From assembly GCA_039583875.1 (NCBI GenBank), contig CM077149.1, positions 19,419,194 to 19,483,193 of the forward strand: a DNA stretch of 64,000 bases, read 5' to 3'. Below, in pieces: positions 1 to 10,700 of this stretch (position 1 is its first letter; each line of letters begins with the position of its first letter). The notes under the pieces are model-generated. The model had not been told where the DNA came from. It saw nothing but the letters and a program-made list of their open reading frames with translations, and did no database searches. A program made the translations under genes and the position numbers. The DNA is from Platanthera guangdongensis (Eukaryota > Streptophyta > Magnoliopsida > Asparagales > Orchidaceae).

Positions 1-1313
1 CAGGCAGGAAAAGGGCATTGACTTTGATCAGACTTTTGCTCCAATGGCAAGGTTGGAAGCAATCAGGCTATTCCTTGCCTATGCAGCATATTAAGCTTCA
101 AAGTATTCTAAATGGATGTTAAGTCAGCATTCTTAAATGGAGACTTAAAAGAGGGGGTTTATGTAGAACAACCCTCAGGTTTTGTTGATCCACTCAAACA
201 TAATTATGTTTATAGACTTATGAAAGCTTTATATGGGTTGAAACAAGCCCCAAGGGCTTGGTATGAAACCCTATCTAATTTCCTCATTGAGAACAAATTC
301 TCAAGGGGGAGAATAGATAAGACTCTATTCCTTAGAGAATCCAAAGAAAAGATCATCCTAGTCTAAATATATGTTGATGACATAATATTTGGTTCTACTG
401 AAAATAACCTTTGTAGAAAGTTTGCAAAACTTATGCAAGAGAAATTTGAAATGAGCATTATGGGAGAACTTAAGTTCTTCTTGGGACTCCAAGTAAGACA
501 GACTGATGATGGTATGTCCATATATCAGTCTAAGTTCACCCTGGAGTTAATTAAGAAGTATGGTATGGAGTCATCCACTACCATGAGAACTCCAATGGGG
601 ACAAGTATGTCTCTAAGCAAAGATGATGTATGGAAACCTGTAGATTAGTCTTTGTATAGAGGAATAGTTGGATCCCTCCTATATCTGACTGCTAGTAGAC
701 CAGATATCATGTATGCTACATGTGTCTGTGTTAGGTACCAATCCTGCCCTAAAGAATCTCATTATACTGCTGTCAAAAGGATTTTGAGATATCTTAAGGG
801 CACACCTAATCTAGGCCTTTGGTATCCTAGGAATAGAGATTTTCTACTAATGGGCTATTCAGATGCAGACTTTGCAGGTTGCAAAGTAGATAGGAAAAGC
901 ACAACAGGCACCTGTCAATTTCTAGGAGGAAGACTGGTGTCATGGAGCTGTAAGAAGCAGACTAGTGCGGCAATTTCCACAGCTGAGTCTGAGTATGTTG
1001 CTGCAGGAAGTTGCTGTGCACAAATGTTGTGGATACATCTTTAGTTAGAAGATTATGGTATTCAGGTAAGTAGAACTCCATTATTATGTGATTCTACTAG
1101 TGCTATTTGTATTGCACATAATCATGTTTCACATAATAGAACAAAACTTATAGAAATAAGATACCATTTTCTTATAGATCATGAGAGAAAGAAGATATTT
1201 CATTAGAATTTGTTAATACTGATTTACAAATTGCTGACATGTTCACAAAGCTTTTAGATGAAACTAAATTCAATAATTTCAAAATTGAATTAGGAATGTT
1301 GAACATAAATTAG
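1..1313 (+). pseudogene. pol: copia A reverse transcriptase-RNase H fragment
   Basis: This is the C-terminal part of a copia polyprotein, which copies element RNA into DNA and degrades the RNA. Visible motifs are the RT pieces [17 protein letters not shown] and [12 protein letters not shown], the catalytic YVDDIIFG just after a stop, and the RNase H motifs DADFAG and TAESEY. Breaks include a frameshift near 90-112, TAA at 364-366 just before the YVDD box, TAG at 646-648, TAG at 1042-1044, and a further frame change near 1170. The reading ends GMLNIN-stop at 1311-1313, as in copy B. It cannot encode active enzyme. The start of the gene lies outside the window. Confidence 0.93.
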
Positions 1314-1339
1314 TTTAACAAATTTGGCTAAGTAAAATT

Positions 1340-1831
1340 GTGTCGACACGAAACGTTGTCTGTGTCGACACATAGTAGTTGGTGTCAACACTCCAGGGAA
1401 GTGATGTCGACACATCCAGAAAATTGGTGTCGACACTTTAGAGAAGTAGTGTCGACACATCCAGAAGTGGTGTCGACACTTAGAATCAACACACAGATTT
1501 CGTCGAGCGCAGAATCTACTAATCGTCGAGTGCAGAATGGACACATATCGTCGAGCGCAGATTCAACAACACTTCGTCGACCTCAAGTCGTCGACTTCAC
1601 GGGCTCTTCGTCGAACTCGACCAAGACAAATAGAATTGGTGTCGACATATAGAAGTCAACACTCAGTCGAGGCATTAGAAGTCTGTGTCGACACATTTCA
1701 ACTGTGTCGACACATTAAGAGAATATTGACGCGCCTTTTGAACTTCATTATTTAGAAGGGTATAAATAGGTCAACAACATATACTGTCGACACACTCTCC
1801 ATCTTTTCGAGACCAAAACCCTGTGTCGACA
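1340..1831 (+). repeat. TGTCGACA palindrome array between pol and extra ORF, copia A
   Basis: Many copies of the palindrome GTGTCGACAC occur here at irregular 20-60 bp spacing. They are mixed with a second motif, CGTCGAGCGCAG, between about 1500 and 1620. The same array lies at 33635-34126 in copy B. The related LTR array (10039-10560) uses the same core. No long frame is supported across it. It is a non-coding spacer of the element. Confidence 0.88.
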
Positions 1832-1869
1832 AATTCTCTCTTCTCACTCCAAGCTTTCACTCAACCCCA

Positions 1870-1905
1870 ATGGCGCCAAAGCTTGAAGATAACGTCAACG
1901 AAGAC
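1870..1905 (+). pseudogene. first codons of the copia A extra ORF, cut by CACTA
   Basis: ATG at 1870 starts the same reading as the ATG at 34165 in copy B (MxPKLEDNVNE). After about 12 codons the frame is interrupted by the CACTA element at 1906. The reading resumes at 7069 after the transposon and its 3-bp target duplication. Confidence 0.8.
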
Positions 1906-1928
1906 CACTAGAAGATATGCACTTTACA

Positions 1929-2100
1929 GTGACGTTTTTTTTTTGCGACGTTTTGAAAACGTCACTGTTTGTTTTCTTTCTAGCGACGTTTTTTTAAAAA
2001 AAACGTCGCTACTGCAAAAAATAGTATTAGCCACGTTTTCATGAAAAAACGTCAATATAAATGCTCAGTTTTGGTGACGATTATTTTCAATACGTCATCA
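1929..2100. repeat. CACTA left subterminal repeats
   Basis: Several copies of GTGACGTTTT, GCGACGTTTT and the reverse form AAAACGTC occur in about 170 bp, some paired as inverted repeats able to form hairpins (for example around 1929-1968 and 1982-2012). They mirror the cluster at the right end. In known CACTA elements such clusters bind the transposase. Binding here is inferred. Confidence 0.82.
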
Positions 2101-2603
2101 AAACATAGGATTTTTGTAACAAAAAAATTGTTACTAAGAAGTTCAAAGTAATTTCCTTATAATCATGTCATTTACTAACCAAGTTAATTTTTTTTTCTGT
2201 ACGGAGAATACAATTACATCAATGAGCTGAGACACTAGGCGATCGAATGCTTCATTATGGTAGGAGGCCAGTTGTGATAGTGACAGTTGACTACGTAGAC
2301 ATCGATAAGCAAATTAGTCGACAAAGTCTAAGATACGATATCCCAACCTCGTATCAAATCAAATGCCCCTACTAAGAGTGCGTTGTGAGGTTTTTGAGAA
2401 CTTAATATCGTATGAAATGACCATGCACATATTTTTTGAGGTTACACTGCAACCTTGTGTCAAATATTCCATACGAAGAGGTTTTAATTGGGGGTTCTAT
2501 TGGAGTTGTGGAACAGTACTTCCGGTCTTCTTGTTTCTCACACCGGGTAATTCGCCCACGTGTGCTTAGAGGAATCGAAGTGTGAATCCCTCCGACAATT
2601 GCG
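2101..2603. other. CACTA interior, no gene recognised
   Basis: Mixed-composition DNA between the left subterminal repeats and the GC-rich patch. Only short frames occur (for example 2363-2569) and none resembles a known family. Confidence 0.5.
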
Positions 2604-2820
2604 CATGGCGCCGACGACAGCGGGGGTCCGGGGGCGGCAGCCCCCGGTGGAGGTCCCGCTGTCCGGACAGCGGGCAGGGGTCCAGGGGATAGCGTCCCCG
2701 GTGGGGGCTCGGGGGCAACGCCCCCGAAACAAAATCAGTTTTGGGTTTCCCGCACGGGTGTGCGCGCAGATATCAAGGGAGCAATGCCCCCGATTCTGTT
2801 TGAGGTCAGTGTCCGGGCCC
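2604..2820. other. GC-rich patch with short perfect inverted repeats inside the CACTA
   Basis: The patch is far richer in G and C than its surroundings and contains nested palindromes such as GGGGGCGGCAGCCCCC and a pair of GTCCCGCTGTCC / GGACAGCGGGC type. Similar GC-rich stem-loop strings are common in plant LTR retrotransposon LTRs, so this is probably a captured repeat fragment. That origin is a guess. Long readings on both strands here are artefacts of composition. Confidence 0.55.
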
Positions 2821-3352
2821 AAATTTTTTTAATATATTAATATTTTAAGAAGTATTGACATTGACTTTTTGTCTAGCTATATAAGACATCAATTTAATCA
2901 CAATCGTCCAAAATAAATAAATATTACCGCTGTTTTCCAACCCTATCACATATTCCTCTCAAAACCCTCTCCACGACACCATCAGGCCGCCACTTTGCCA
3001 CAGCCGCTCCCAAACCCTATCTACCTCTCCACCCCGCGCCGTCAACCCTTCTGCGCGATTTCTACCAGGTCTCGCCGGATATCCAGACGCGGGAATCCCT
3101 CATTCCTCCTCTCACCTCCATTCCAGAGGATTCCGATGCCATCCCGGGTCTCCTCCGTTCTATAGGCCTTCGACAACACCATCTAGGGTTCTTGCTTGCC
3201 TCCATTCCCACAACGGATTGAAGGTAACTTTTCGATTACATTTCCTTCTACGTTTCCATTTTTGATTTCTTTCCCCGGTATCCTCCGTTCCACAGGCTTC
3301 CGACAGCACCATTTCTGGCGGCCTCATCGAACTTGCTCGCCTCCGTTCCACT

Positions 3353-3535
3353 TGCGGAGCCTTTGGTCACGTTTACATGGGGATGAATCTAGATTCCGGC
3401 GAGCTTCTTGCCGTGAAGCAGGTTTCGTGCTTAATTTGGTTTTGGATTTTATATATTTTTTGTTCTTTGGTCATTCTTGTTTTATTTCGTCGCAGGTTTT
3501 ACTCGGGACTAACAATGCTTCGAATGAATGCTCAA
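3353..3535 (+). pseudogene. captured fragment of an ANP/NPK1-like MAP kinase kinase kinase
   Basis: Translation from 3353 gives the glycine-rich loop [10 protein letters not shown] followed by [10 protein letters not shown], with the invariant ATP-binding lysine in AVK. This is the start of the kinase domain of the plant ANP/NPK1 MAPKKK family, which acts in oxidative-stress and cytokinesis signalling. The reading stops matching at 3421, where an intron begins (GTTTCG). After CGCAG at 3495 a second exon reads VLLGTNNAS, the expected next segment in this family. No later kinase motifs (HRD, DFG) were found. It is therefore a captured gene fragment with its intron kept, not a working kinase. 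The sequence just upstream (about 2930-3350) looks like the gene's 5' leader and contains a short internal duplication (around 3147-3182 and 3279-3312). Confidence 0.82.
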
Positions 3536-5015
3536 GTTAGACTCTTTTTTTCTGTTAATTTCAAAATACAACCCTCATATTTTGGTCTTGCAAGTTCTTG
3601 ATTTGAACCTGTTATTTTTGTCTTCTTCGTTCATGTATGAAGACTCCTATAAGGGATTCGAGTTGCTAAAGGTGAAATCTTTTTTTATTTTTAATTAGCT
3701 GGAGAGATTCTAGTTTTCTTTTTAGAGATCTGTTTTGGAATATATGTATATATTTCTTCTACATATCTATTTTATGGATCATCTGATGAAGAGTATAATT
3801 TAAGTTTGCAGTTCCCTATAGTTTGATGAATTTTAATGGCATATAACTGCATGAAAATAGCAAATCGCTACTGAATATGCTAATCTACATTCTAGAAAGC
3901 AGAATCTAATTAACTTGTTTTTTAGGCCTTGGTCGATGTCATCAATGAGTGGCATATTTAGAGTCTCTTCAATCTATAAGGTTGGTCTAAAATATGGTTT
4001 TCTCTGTCATAGACTATTTTTCCCCTTTACTAATACTGATTCTCATGCAGTCAATTCCTGGAGCTCAGAGTATCTCCTCGACAGGTTATTTTATACTTTC
4101 CATACCCTTAGTATTTGGTTGCATTTTTGAGATGTGTATTTTAAAATGAGCTAACACTAGTTTTCTTGCATTGTTTGTAATTTTACAATGAGAATTACAA
4201 TGAGAATTTTGCATGGAGCTCCTGTTAATAGAGGGCATGGAAAGGGTCTGTAGTATGAAGCCTTATCTCCTCGACAGGTCATGTAGTTTGTGATCGCTAA
4301 GGGCTTGACCACATCTGAATGATTGTGCTGAAGTTTGGACCCATAATGTCAATTTGAGAAAATAGGATTCTCAATCTCAGCTAGTAATAAGCTGCCTATG
4401 TTTTTATTTTTTTCATTGCGCTCACAATAACTGCTGCGCTCTCAAGCATAACCCAAAACAACTTAACCATTTCCAGAAGTGTCATTTAATATCCACACAT
4501 TTGTTTTTCATTTTCTATGTATAATTTGAATCCTTAGTTACAAATAAATTATCTTTATGTTGTAATAGGTGTAACATCGCCCTAATATCTGGCTTTTGAT
4601 TTTCAAAAGTTTGGATTTTGTTCTATATTTGATATCATTTACCTTGTCCTGGGTCACCTTGTACGGGCTCAAAGAACACTTGAGGTGGCACACAGGTTGT
4701 TCCTGTAGGTAAACGGGGCGGGCTTGCAGAGGGAGATTGCATAAGGTTGTGATTGCACAGGTACGAGGGCCTTTGAGCACAAATTGCGTGGGCTCTAATG
4801 GAGAGGCTGTCAAAAATGGCATTGTTTGTAATTTTACAATGAGAATTATGGAAATCCACAACCTGAAATTTCAAATCGATTGAAGCCTCAGTTCCTACTC
4901 CTCGAAAGCTAATAGATTTGAACCAGGTCTCCTTGCCGGTAATCACAAAGATCCTCTGTTTTTGAATTGAACCTGTGTGCATCGATTGATTATTCTGACA
5001 TGTATCTTTTTTCAG
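3536..5015 (+). other. CACTA interior with intron-like DNA
   Basis: T-rich sequence with several short exon-like islands flanked by plausible splice sites: about 3926-3979 followed by GTTGGT, about 4050-4084 followed by GTTATT, and around 4214-4252. I could not assign any of them to a family. They may be further captured exons that have drifted. Confidence 0.4.
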
Positions 5016-5204
5016 AATGATGAAGAAACAGACCCATTTGGGGCGGAGCGGGAGGATATGAAGATGGAGAAGTTGAGAAGGTTTGAAGCTTCTTCCATGG
5101 ATGATGATCTCAAGCTCTCAGTATGCAGAGAAATTGGGAGCAGTTCAAACCGGTTGGGTAAGAGAAAAGTTTCATGGCAAGATCAGCTCGCGTTGAGAGT
5201 TTGA
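5016..5204 (+). pseudogene. captured terminal exon of an unrecognised gene
   Basis: A clean acceptor (TTTTTTCAG ending at 5015) precedes an open frame of about 62 residues ending in TGA at 5202-5204. It starts NDEETDPFGAER and ends KRKVSWQDQLALRV. The peptide is strongly charged, acidic first and basic near the end, with no membrane segment. I do not recognise it. A T-rich stretch resembling a 3' untranslated region follows. It may come from the same donor gene as the MAPKKK fragment or from a different one. Confidence 0.5.
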
Positions 5205-5752
5205 GTGCCACTATTTTTAGTTCTACTATATGAATCATATTGGCTGCTGTAAAAAGAGGGATTCCGGTGTTGTACACCTAACTGAATCTTTGTTTATGAT
5301 TCCGAGTAGATTTTTTCCACTTCAAAAAAAACCTTGAGAAATCAGGATTGGGTGGAAATTTGGGTATTAAAATGTGAGATTTCAATGCATTGATCCTTGT
5401 AAGTTAAGTGGGGGAAGGAAGAGCTGGAAATATATTGCATGATCTACACGGCCATTTCAAAGCACTCTTTCTGATTTATATATGAAAACTGCATTTTTCC
5501 ATGTACTTGTTTTATAGATGTGAATTCTATCTGCTATCCTTAACTTGGTATATTATTCATGACATTATGAAATATTTAAATATTGAAGAATTCTCTTATC
5601 ATGCATATATACACCAAAAATACATATATGAGATCTATGTAAGTACACTTTTTTAGTGTTACATAGATACAAATTGATAGGGTAGTCACCTAGTTGGTTG
5701 TCCATCGACCAACTATCCAAATCCTCTAAAATTCTTTGTAGATTTTCGTTAC
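5205..5752. other. CACTA interior, 3'-UTR-like and unassigned DNA
   Basis: AT-rich sequence after the captured terminal exon. Nothing gene-like beyond chance frames was found. Confidence 0.45.
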
Positions 5753-5938
5753 CGGTTTGGCACAAACTGCTGGCAGCAGTTTGTGCCCGGTTTGGCACAA
5801 ACTGCTGGCAGCAGTTTGTGCCAAATCTGGTACAAATTGCTGGCAGCAGTTTGTGCCCAGTTTGGCACAAACTGTGCCCAGTTTGGCACAAACTATTGCC
5901 AGCAGTTGGCACCAGCAGTTTGGCACAAACTGCTAGCG
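5753..5938. repeat. self-complementary minisatellite in the CACTA
   Basis: Units built from TTTGGCACAAACTGCTGGCAG followed by its near reverse complement (CAGCAGTTTGTGCC) repeat about five times with variation, so the tract can fold into hairpins. Long frames on both strands across it arise only from the repetition. Confidence 0.85.
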
Positions 5939-6734
5939 CTGTTGTCATCAATTTGGTTAAAATAGTTGCCAGTATTTTATGGATACATATTGTGGGCTCT
6001 TTATGTTTTCTTTTCACATTATTATACTTTTTTTCAAGTTATTTATGTTAACCTTGCATGCAATTAGAATAAATATTTAATCTTGTGTTTCAATTTTGTT
6101 TGTTATGCAGACAATTGATCAATTTTATTTGTTATGCTTACAGTTTGAAAAGATGATGTGGGAGATGGTGTACAAATGAAGTTGAATGCTCATCATGCTT
6201 GTTTCAATGTCAATGAAACTAATGATTAAAGAAGAAAATTTTGAAGGCTCATAGTGCTTGTTTTGTTTTTGTTGTTTTTTTTGTATTGAAAACAATGTAT
6301 ATATTGAATGATTATATTTTTTTGCAAGTTATGCTACTTGCAACAAGTTTGTTTATCATTAATATGATCTTTTGTATGTTTATACAATTCAATGTTAATG
6401 ATGATGCATTATGTAGGTATTTTAATTATTTTATTTTGTAGAACTCAAGCTCTCATTATTTGGACATGTTTCAAATCTCTCTCAATATTTCTTAGTATTA
6501 CTCTCAAAAATATTTAAAATATAAAAAATAATATATTAAAATAATATTTATAATTTTAATTAAGATTTTAGATGCTAAATTAATTTTTAGAGTTTAAATT
6601 ATCATAAATTTCTATTTTTAAAAATTTCTTTCCTTAAAATGCAATGTTATGTTTTTTTTTAAAAAAAATTATAATAGATTTTTAATTGCGTCGAAGTTTT
6701 GTAAAAATAAAAATCGTAGTAAAATTATTATTTT
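5939..6734. other. AT-rich CACTA interior, no gene
   Basis: Very AT-rich sequence with many short runs of A or T. The single 66-codon frame at 6241-6441 is low-complexity and hydrophobic, as expected by chance in such DNA. Confidence 0.5.
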
Positions 6735-7050
6735 TTGACGTTTTTTGAAAGTGTCACGATAGAGCAATCATGACATTTTTTTTGAAAAAGTGTCGCGATA
6801 GAACCACTGTCAATTATGACGTTTTTTTTGGAAAACTGTCACTATAGAGCAATTGCCAAACATGACGTTTTTTTGGAAAAAAACGTCACGATATAGTACA
6901 TTCCATTCACGACGTTTTTTTTAAAAGCGTCACAAAGAGCTACGGTGACGGCCACAATCATGACGGTTTAGTGACGTTTTTATAAACGTCACGAAAACTA
7001 TCGTGACGCTTTAAAATCGTCACAAAAGTTATAAAAAAACGTCACCATAT
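6735..7050. repeat. CACTA right subterminal repeats
   Basis: About ten alternating TGACGTTTTTT and AAAACGTCACGATA motifs occur up to the right end. They correspond to the left cluster at 1929-2100 in inverted sense, which supports the transposon call. Confidence 0.85.
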
Positions 7051-7068
7051 AGCGACTTTGTTGTAGTG

Positions 7069-9630
7069 GACTATGAGCTGGTTCGCAACGCTTTTGATAA
7101 TGCAGAATCCGAGATTAAAGCAGTAGTAACCCTAATTGCAGAAAATGGGTTGGAATTTCTGGTATCTGAACCTACAAAGATATGAAAGAAAGAAATACTG
7201 GAATTCTTTGGTGCAGCTACTTTAGATTCGACTGGACTTAAGATCAAATCTACAATTCAGGAAGCTAAAGTTAAACTTACCTTGAAGAGCTTGAGGAAAA
7301 CTTTTCAACTCCCAAGAACTCAAGAAGAAGAAGAAGTTCCCTCTACCAAGACTAGGGAATTGAAGCACTTCAGTGGTGTGGATTGGATTCCACCATGAAG
7401 ATTGGATCTGCAATGAACAGAAAAGGGATGAATCTGCAAGGAAAATTCCTTTTTGAGGTGGTTGGAAAGGTCATTCTCTGCAAGCCTGGGGGACATGATA
7501 GGGTTTCAGCCTATATGTTCAGCCTGATGACCAGGATTATCTTCAGACTGAACACAGATTGGTCTGCAGTAATCTTTGAAAAGATTAAGGAAGGCATTAA
7601 GAAGCCAAATCTGGGTAGAATCATGAGTCTATACTTAGCTGGAACAATTCCAGAAGTAATGGAACAGACTGCTGGTTCTAAGATCAACCACATGAGAAGA
7701 ATGAATATCAGGATAATCTCTAGATGGGACAGAGTCCTAACAAATGACATGCCTGATGAAGAGAGGCCAGAGATTCCTGAAAAATCACCTGCTCAAGACA
7801 TTACAGATGATGCTCAGGTGCAGCGGGAGTCTCATCTTGAGGAAGAGCCAACACACTTGGAAAGTGAAATGGCTACACAAACTATACATGAGGTAATCCA
7901 TGAAGTCAATCAATCAATTTTCAATAATTAGGATGAATCACTAACTGTGCCTTTGGTTGATGTTGACCAGACCACTCAACTAAACAGCCAAGCACAGGAT
8001 GTTATCATGGAGGATACATCTACAGCTACTGATGCTCCAGAGATAAGAGTATCTCCAGTTCATACTCAACAAGAGTTTACCCTAGAAGATTTATTCACTG
8101 ATATGGAGCAAGGGACTCTTGGGGAGAAAGCAAGAACTGAGGAGGAGCAAGCTAACATTGAGGGGGAGCAACCTAGGACTGAATAGGAATTGCCTCCTTG
8201 TCCTAAGGAAAGAGTTGATATTGCAAGTACCTCAGCTTCTGAAGATGAAGCAGAAATTCAAGCCAAAAAGAGAAAGCTGATGGTTTTCAAAAGGAGAGCC
8301 AAAGCTATAAAAGGGCATTGCAAACTGCTCCACAACCTACCCCAGCCACTGATTATAGTTCTTTGTTGGTATCTTTGCAAGTGAAGTTAGATGAATAAAG
8401 GATAGCCATGGAGAAATATATGGATGAGATCCATAAAGATCTACAATTCTCCTTGGCTCAAGATATCAAATCCATAAGATTTGAAGTAAATCAGAATAAG
8501 AAGGAAATGACAGATTGTTTGCACAAAGGTGGCAATGCTGTAGTCTATCTAGCCAAACAACAAGTAGGCATAAAGAGTCAAGTTGATGATATAGCTGTTA
8601 AGCAAGGCTATGTCCTTGAAAATCAACTAAGGATTAATGACAATCTGACTGAATCACATAATGTGATTGTTACAAAGTTAAAGAATATCGATGCTGCCCA
8701 GACTGAGGCAAGTGCTAAAGCCAAGTCAGATTTTGACAAATAATTGCATGAAGAACTAGCTGCTGTCCAAACAGCTATTAAGACTTCACAAAAGATCATT
8801 TCTGATCAGCTACTGAAAATAAAGTCATTTATAAAGATGGTGTTAATTATCTAGATGAACAAGTAAGATTTCAGAAAGATGACCTCAGAGATCATATTAA
8901 AAGAGAAGTCATAAAGGGGGAGAGAGTATTAGTCAAAGCAGTCTCAGATCATTCTAAATGGATATCTAATAGCATCAGAGCCACCCTTGGATATCCACCC
9001 CTCTGTGATGATGATAATGTAACTGAGTCAAGTGTGCAACCTGCTTATTTAGAAGGTGATCAACCTGAAGTTGCTCAGGTTATTTACCCTCCAGCAGATT
9101 TTGAGATGATTTAGCAAGAAGTACAATCAATATACAGCCCTCTAGAGGGTACTAAAAATGTTATCCTTGAGAAGGTAGAAATGTCATAGGCAGCTGTGAA
9201 TAAGGAGCAAGAAGCTCAACTTTCAAAGAAGAGATTCAGAGAACAGGCTGAGTTGAAGCCTGATTTTGAGCAGTGGAGCGCAACATCCAGGAATATTATC
9301 TCGACTGCCTGGAAAGCTGTGAAGGACAAGACCCATGACAGGGGTAAATGGTACACAGTGCAAGAATGACAAAAACATGAATCTAGGCAGGATGCCATTC
9401 TGCAATATAGAAGAAAGGCAAAAGCTGGGAAGCTACCTCCTAATGCTCAGGAGCCTAGCAAGTATTTCCCAAAGCCTTTTCACTATTTTGAAAGGCAAAG
9501 AATAAGGCCTGAAGAACAAAAGAAGAAAGATCTGAAGGGCAAGAAGCCAGCTGAAGATACTGATTCTCCAGTACAAGCTAAGATCCAATCAGGCAAAGGA
9601 ATAGTCATCAAGGAGTCTGTGCAGCCTTAG
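7069..9630 (+). pseudogene. extra ORF downstream of pol, copia A (broken)
   Basis: This continues the frame interrupted by CACTA, starting at YELVRNAFDNAE and ending at a TAG at 9628-9630. The central part contains FEVVGKVILCKPGGHD and NLGRIMSLYLAGTIPE. It is similar in order and spacing to the 1009-aa ORF of copia D (DVVGKVLLAKHSAHD and NFGRILGVFLQ). That protein resembles the family annotated in plants as a putative plant transposon protein. Downstream it is acidic (E-rich) with a KKRK cluster, then coiled-coil-like. Lesions include TGA at 7182-7184, a frameshift near 7360-7400, and stops at 7929-7931, 8184-8186, 8395-8397 and 8741-8743. Its role in the element is unknown. The position matches the envelope-like ORF of Sireviruses, but no transmembrane segment is visible. 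Confidence 0.8.
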
Positions 9631-9876
9631 GATAGATTAACTAGATGTTACAACATTGTAATCTTTAGTTTTAAAAATCTATGTAAACTATTAAGAAACT
9701 TTTGAAAGTTTAAACAAAACAATGATTAATGCTTATTATATTTGCATCATTATTCTGTGATGTCATTTTATACATGTTTTGTTTATAAGTTACCCTGTCA
9801 TATAATGATCTTATACATCATAATGTGTGTTTATTATGAATGGTGTATATCATTGACTAAGGGTTATGACTTCTCC

Positions 9877-9890
9877 AAATAGGGGGAGAT
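9877..9890 (+). promoter_or_regulatory. polypurine tract of copia A
   Basis: AAATAGGGGGAGAT lies immediately before the LTR start TGTTGG at 9891. It primes plus-strand DNA synthesis. Copy B has the same tract at 36998-37011. Confidence 0.9.
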
Positions 9891-10038
9891 TGTTGGATAC
9901 ATTGGAAAATGTGTACCAGATTTGAAGAAGCCTCGCCTTACTCAATGATATGCATCAAGGTGTATTTGATGTTATTTTGAGTTTATATGTGCAGGTTAAG
10001 AAAATGCAGGAATGCAGGAAAAAGTTTCTAAGTCCATG

Positions 10039-10560
10039 AGTCGACACCAGAGAAGCTGTGTCGACACTTATGAAGGCTTGTGTCGACACTGGAGAAATGT
10101 TGTGTCGACACCTGGAGTTAATTATGTCGACAATTGGAAACGCTGTGTCGACACCAGAAGAAACTGTGTCGACACACAGAGGTAGTGTCGACACACAGAA
10201 AAGCTTAGTCGACATCAACTGTGTCGACATACAGAGACAGTGTCGACACACAGAAAAGCTTAGTCGAGAATAACTGTGTCGACACACAGAGGCAGTGTCG
10301 ACATACAGAAGACTTTGTCGACATCAACTGTGTCGACACACAGAACTTGTGTCGACACATAACAGAGTTTCAACAAAGTTAATTTTTGTGAAGAAAAGAA
10401 GTGACTGTGTCGACACAACAGAACTAGTGTCGACACATTCTACAGAAGCTGTGTCGAGAAGCAGTGTCAACACAAAGAGAGCTGTGTCGACACCACCAAG
10501 GCTTGTGTCGACACTTAGTCTACTTGTGTCGACACATGATGAAGTTCAGTCTCGACACTT
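10039..10560 (+). repeat. TGTGTCGACACA palindrome array in U3, copia A 3' LTR
   Basis: More than 20 copies of GTCGAC-centred palindromes occur, often TGTGTCGACACA, every 20-30 bp and separated by AG-rich spacers such as CAGAGGCAG. The array ends about 130 bp before the TATA box, a position where transcription factor sites are expected. Function is inferred only. Confidence 0.93.
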
Positions 10561-10691
10561 TCTGACAGAGACAGAGTTTCAAGAAGTGACTGGAAGACTT
10601 GACAGCTGCTATAACCAACCGGTCTACTGCAACTGTTAGAGCTATCAGAAGTTTGTTAGAAACCGGATCAGTCGGTTACCATGGAGAAAGT

Positions 10692-10700
10692 CTATATAAG
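10692..10700 (+). promoter_or_regulatory. TATA box of copia A 3' LTR
   Basis: CTATATAAG lies after the palindrome array. It is conserved at 27316 and 37813 in copy B. It is the probable core promoter, marking the U3/R region. Confidence 0.75.

Larger units (their letters stand above)
1906..7068. mobile_element. non-autonomous CACTA (EnSpm-type) DNA transposon carrying gene fragments
   Basis: The segment begins CACTA (1906-1910) and ends TAGTG (7064-7068). It is flanked on both sides by GAC (1903-1905 and 7069-7071), the 3-bp duplication expected of CACTA transposons. Copia B has the uninterrupted site (GGC). Both ends carry clusters of GACGTTTT / AAAACGTC motifs, as expected for subterminal transposase-binding repeats. 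The terminal inverted repeats agree well only over the first 5 bases and again near GTGACG about 24 bases in. No transposase gene is visible in the 5163 bp, so movement would need a helper. The inside holds a MAPKKK fragment, another exon-like ORF, a GC-rich patch and a minisatellite, so it is a gene-capturing (Pack-type) CACTA. Confidence 0.92.

Noticed and set aside
1338..1652. Frames of about 70-110 codons through the GTCGAC arrays (also 9955-10639, 22744-23109, 33585-33947)
   Set aside because: The VDT/CRH-type peptides are direct translations of TGTGTCGACACA repeats.
3160..3601. Overlapping frames around the captured kinase exons
   Set aside because: They cross the intron and leader in several frames. 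Only the two exon pieces match the kinase family.
5726..6051. Cysteine-rich frames on both strands near the minisatellite
   Set aside because: Products of the self-complementary repeat, with no signal peptide or conserved cysteine spacing.
10039..10560. CRISPR-like appearance of regularly spaced short palindromes
   Set aside because: Units are 10-12 bp with similar, not unique, spacers inside a plant LTR, and there are no cas genes. It is a eukaryotic retrotransposon array.
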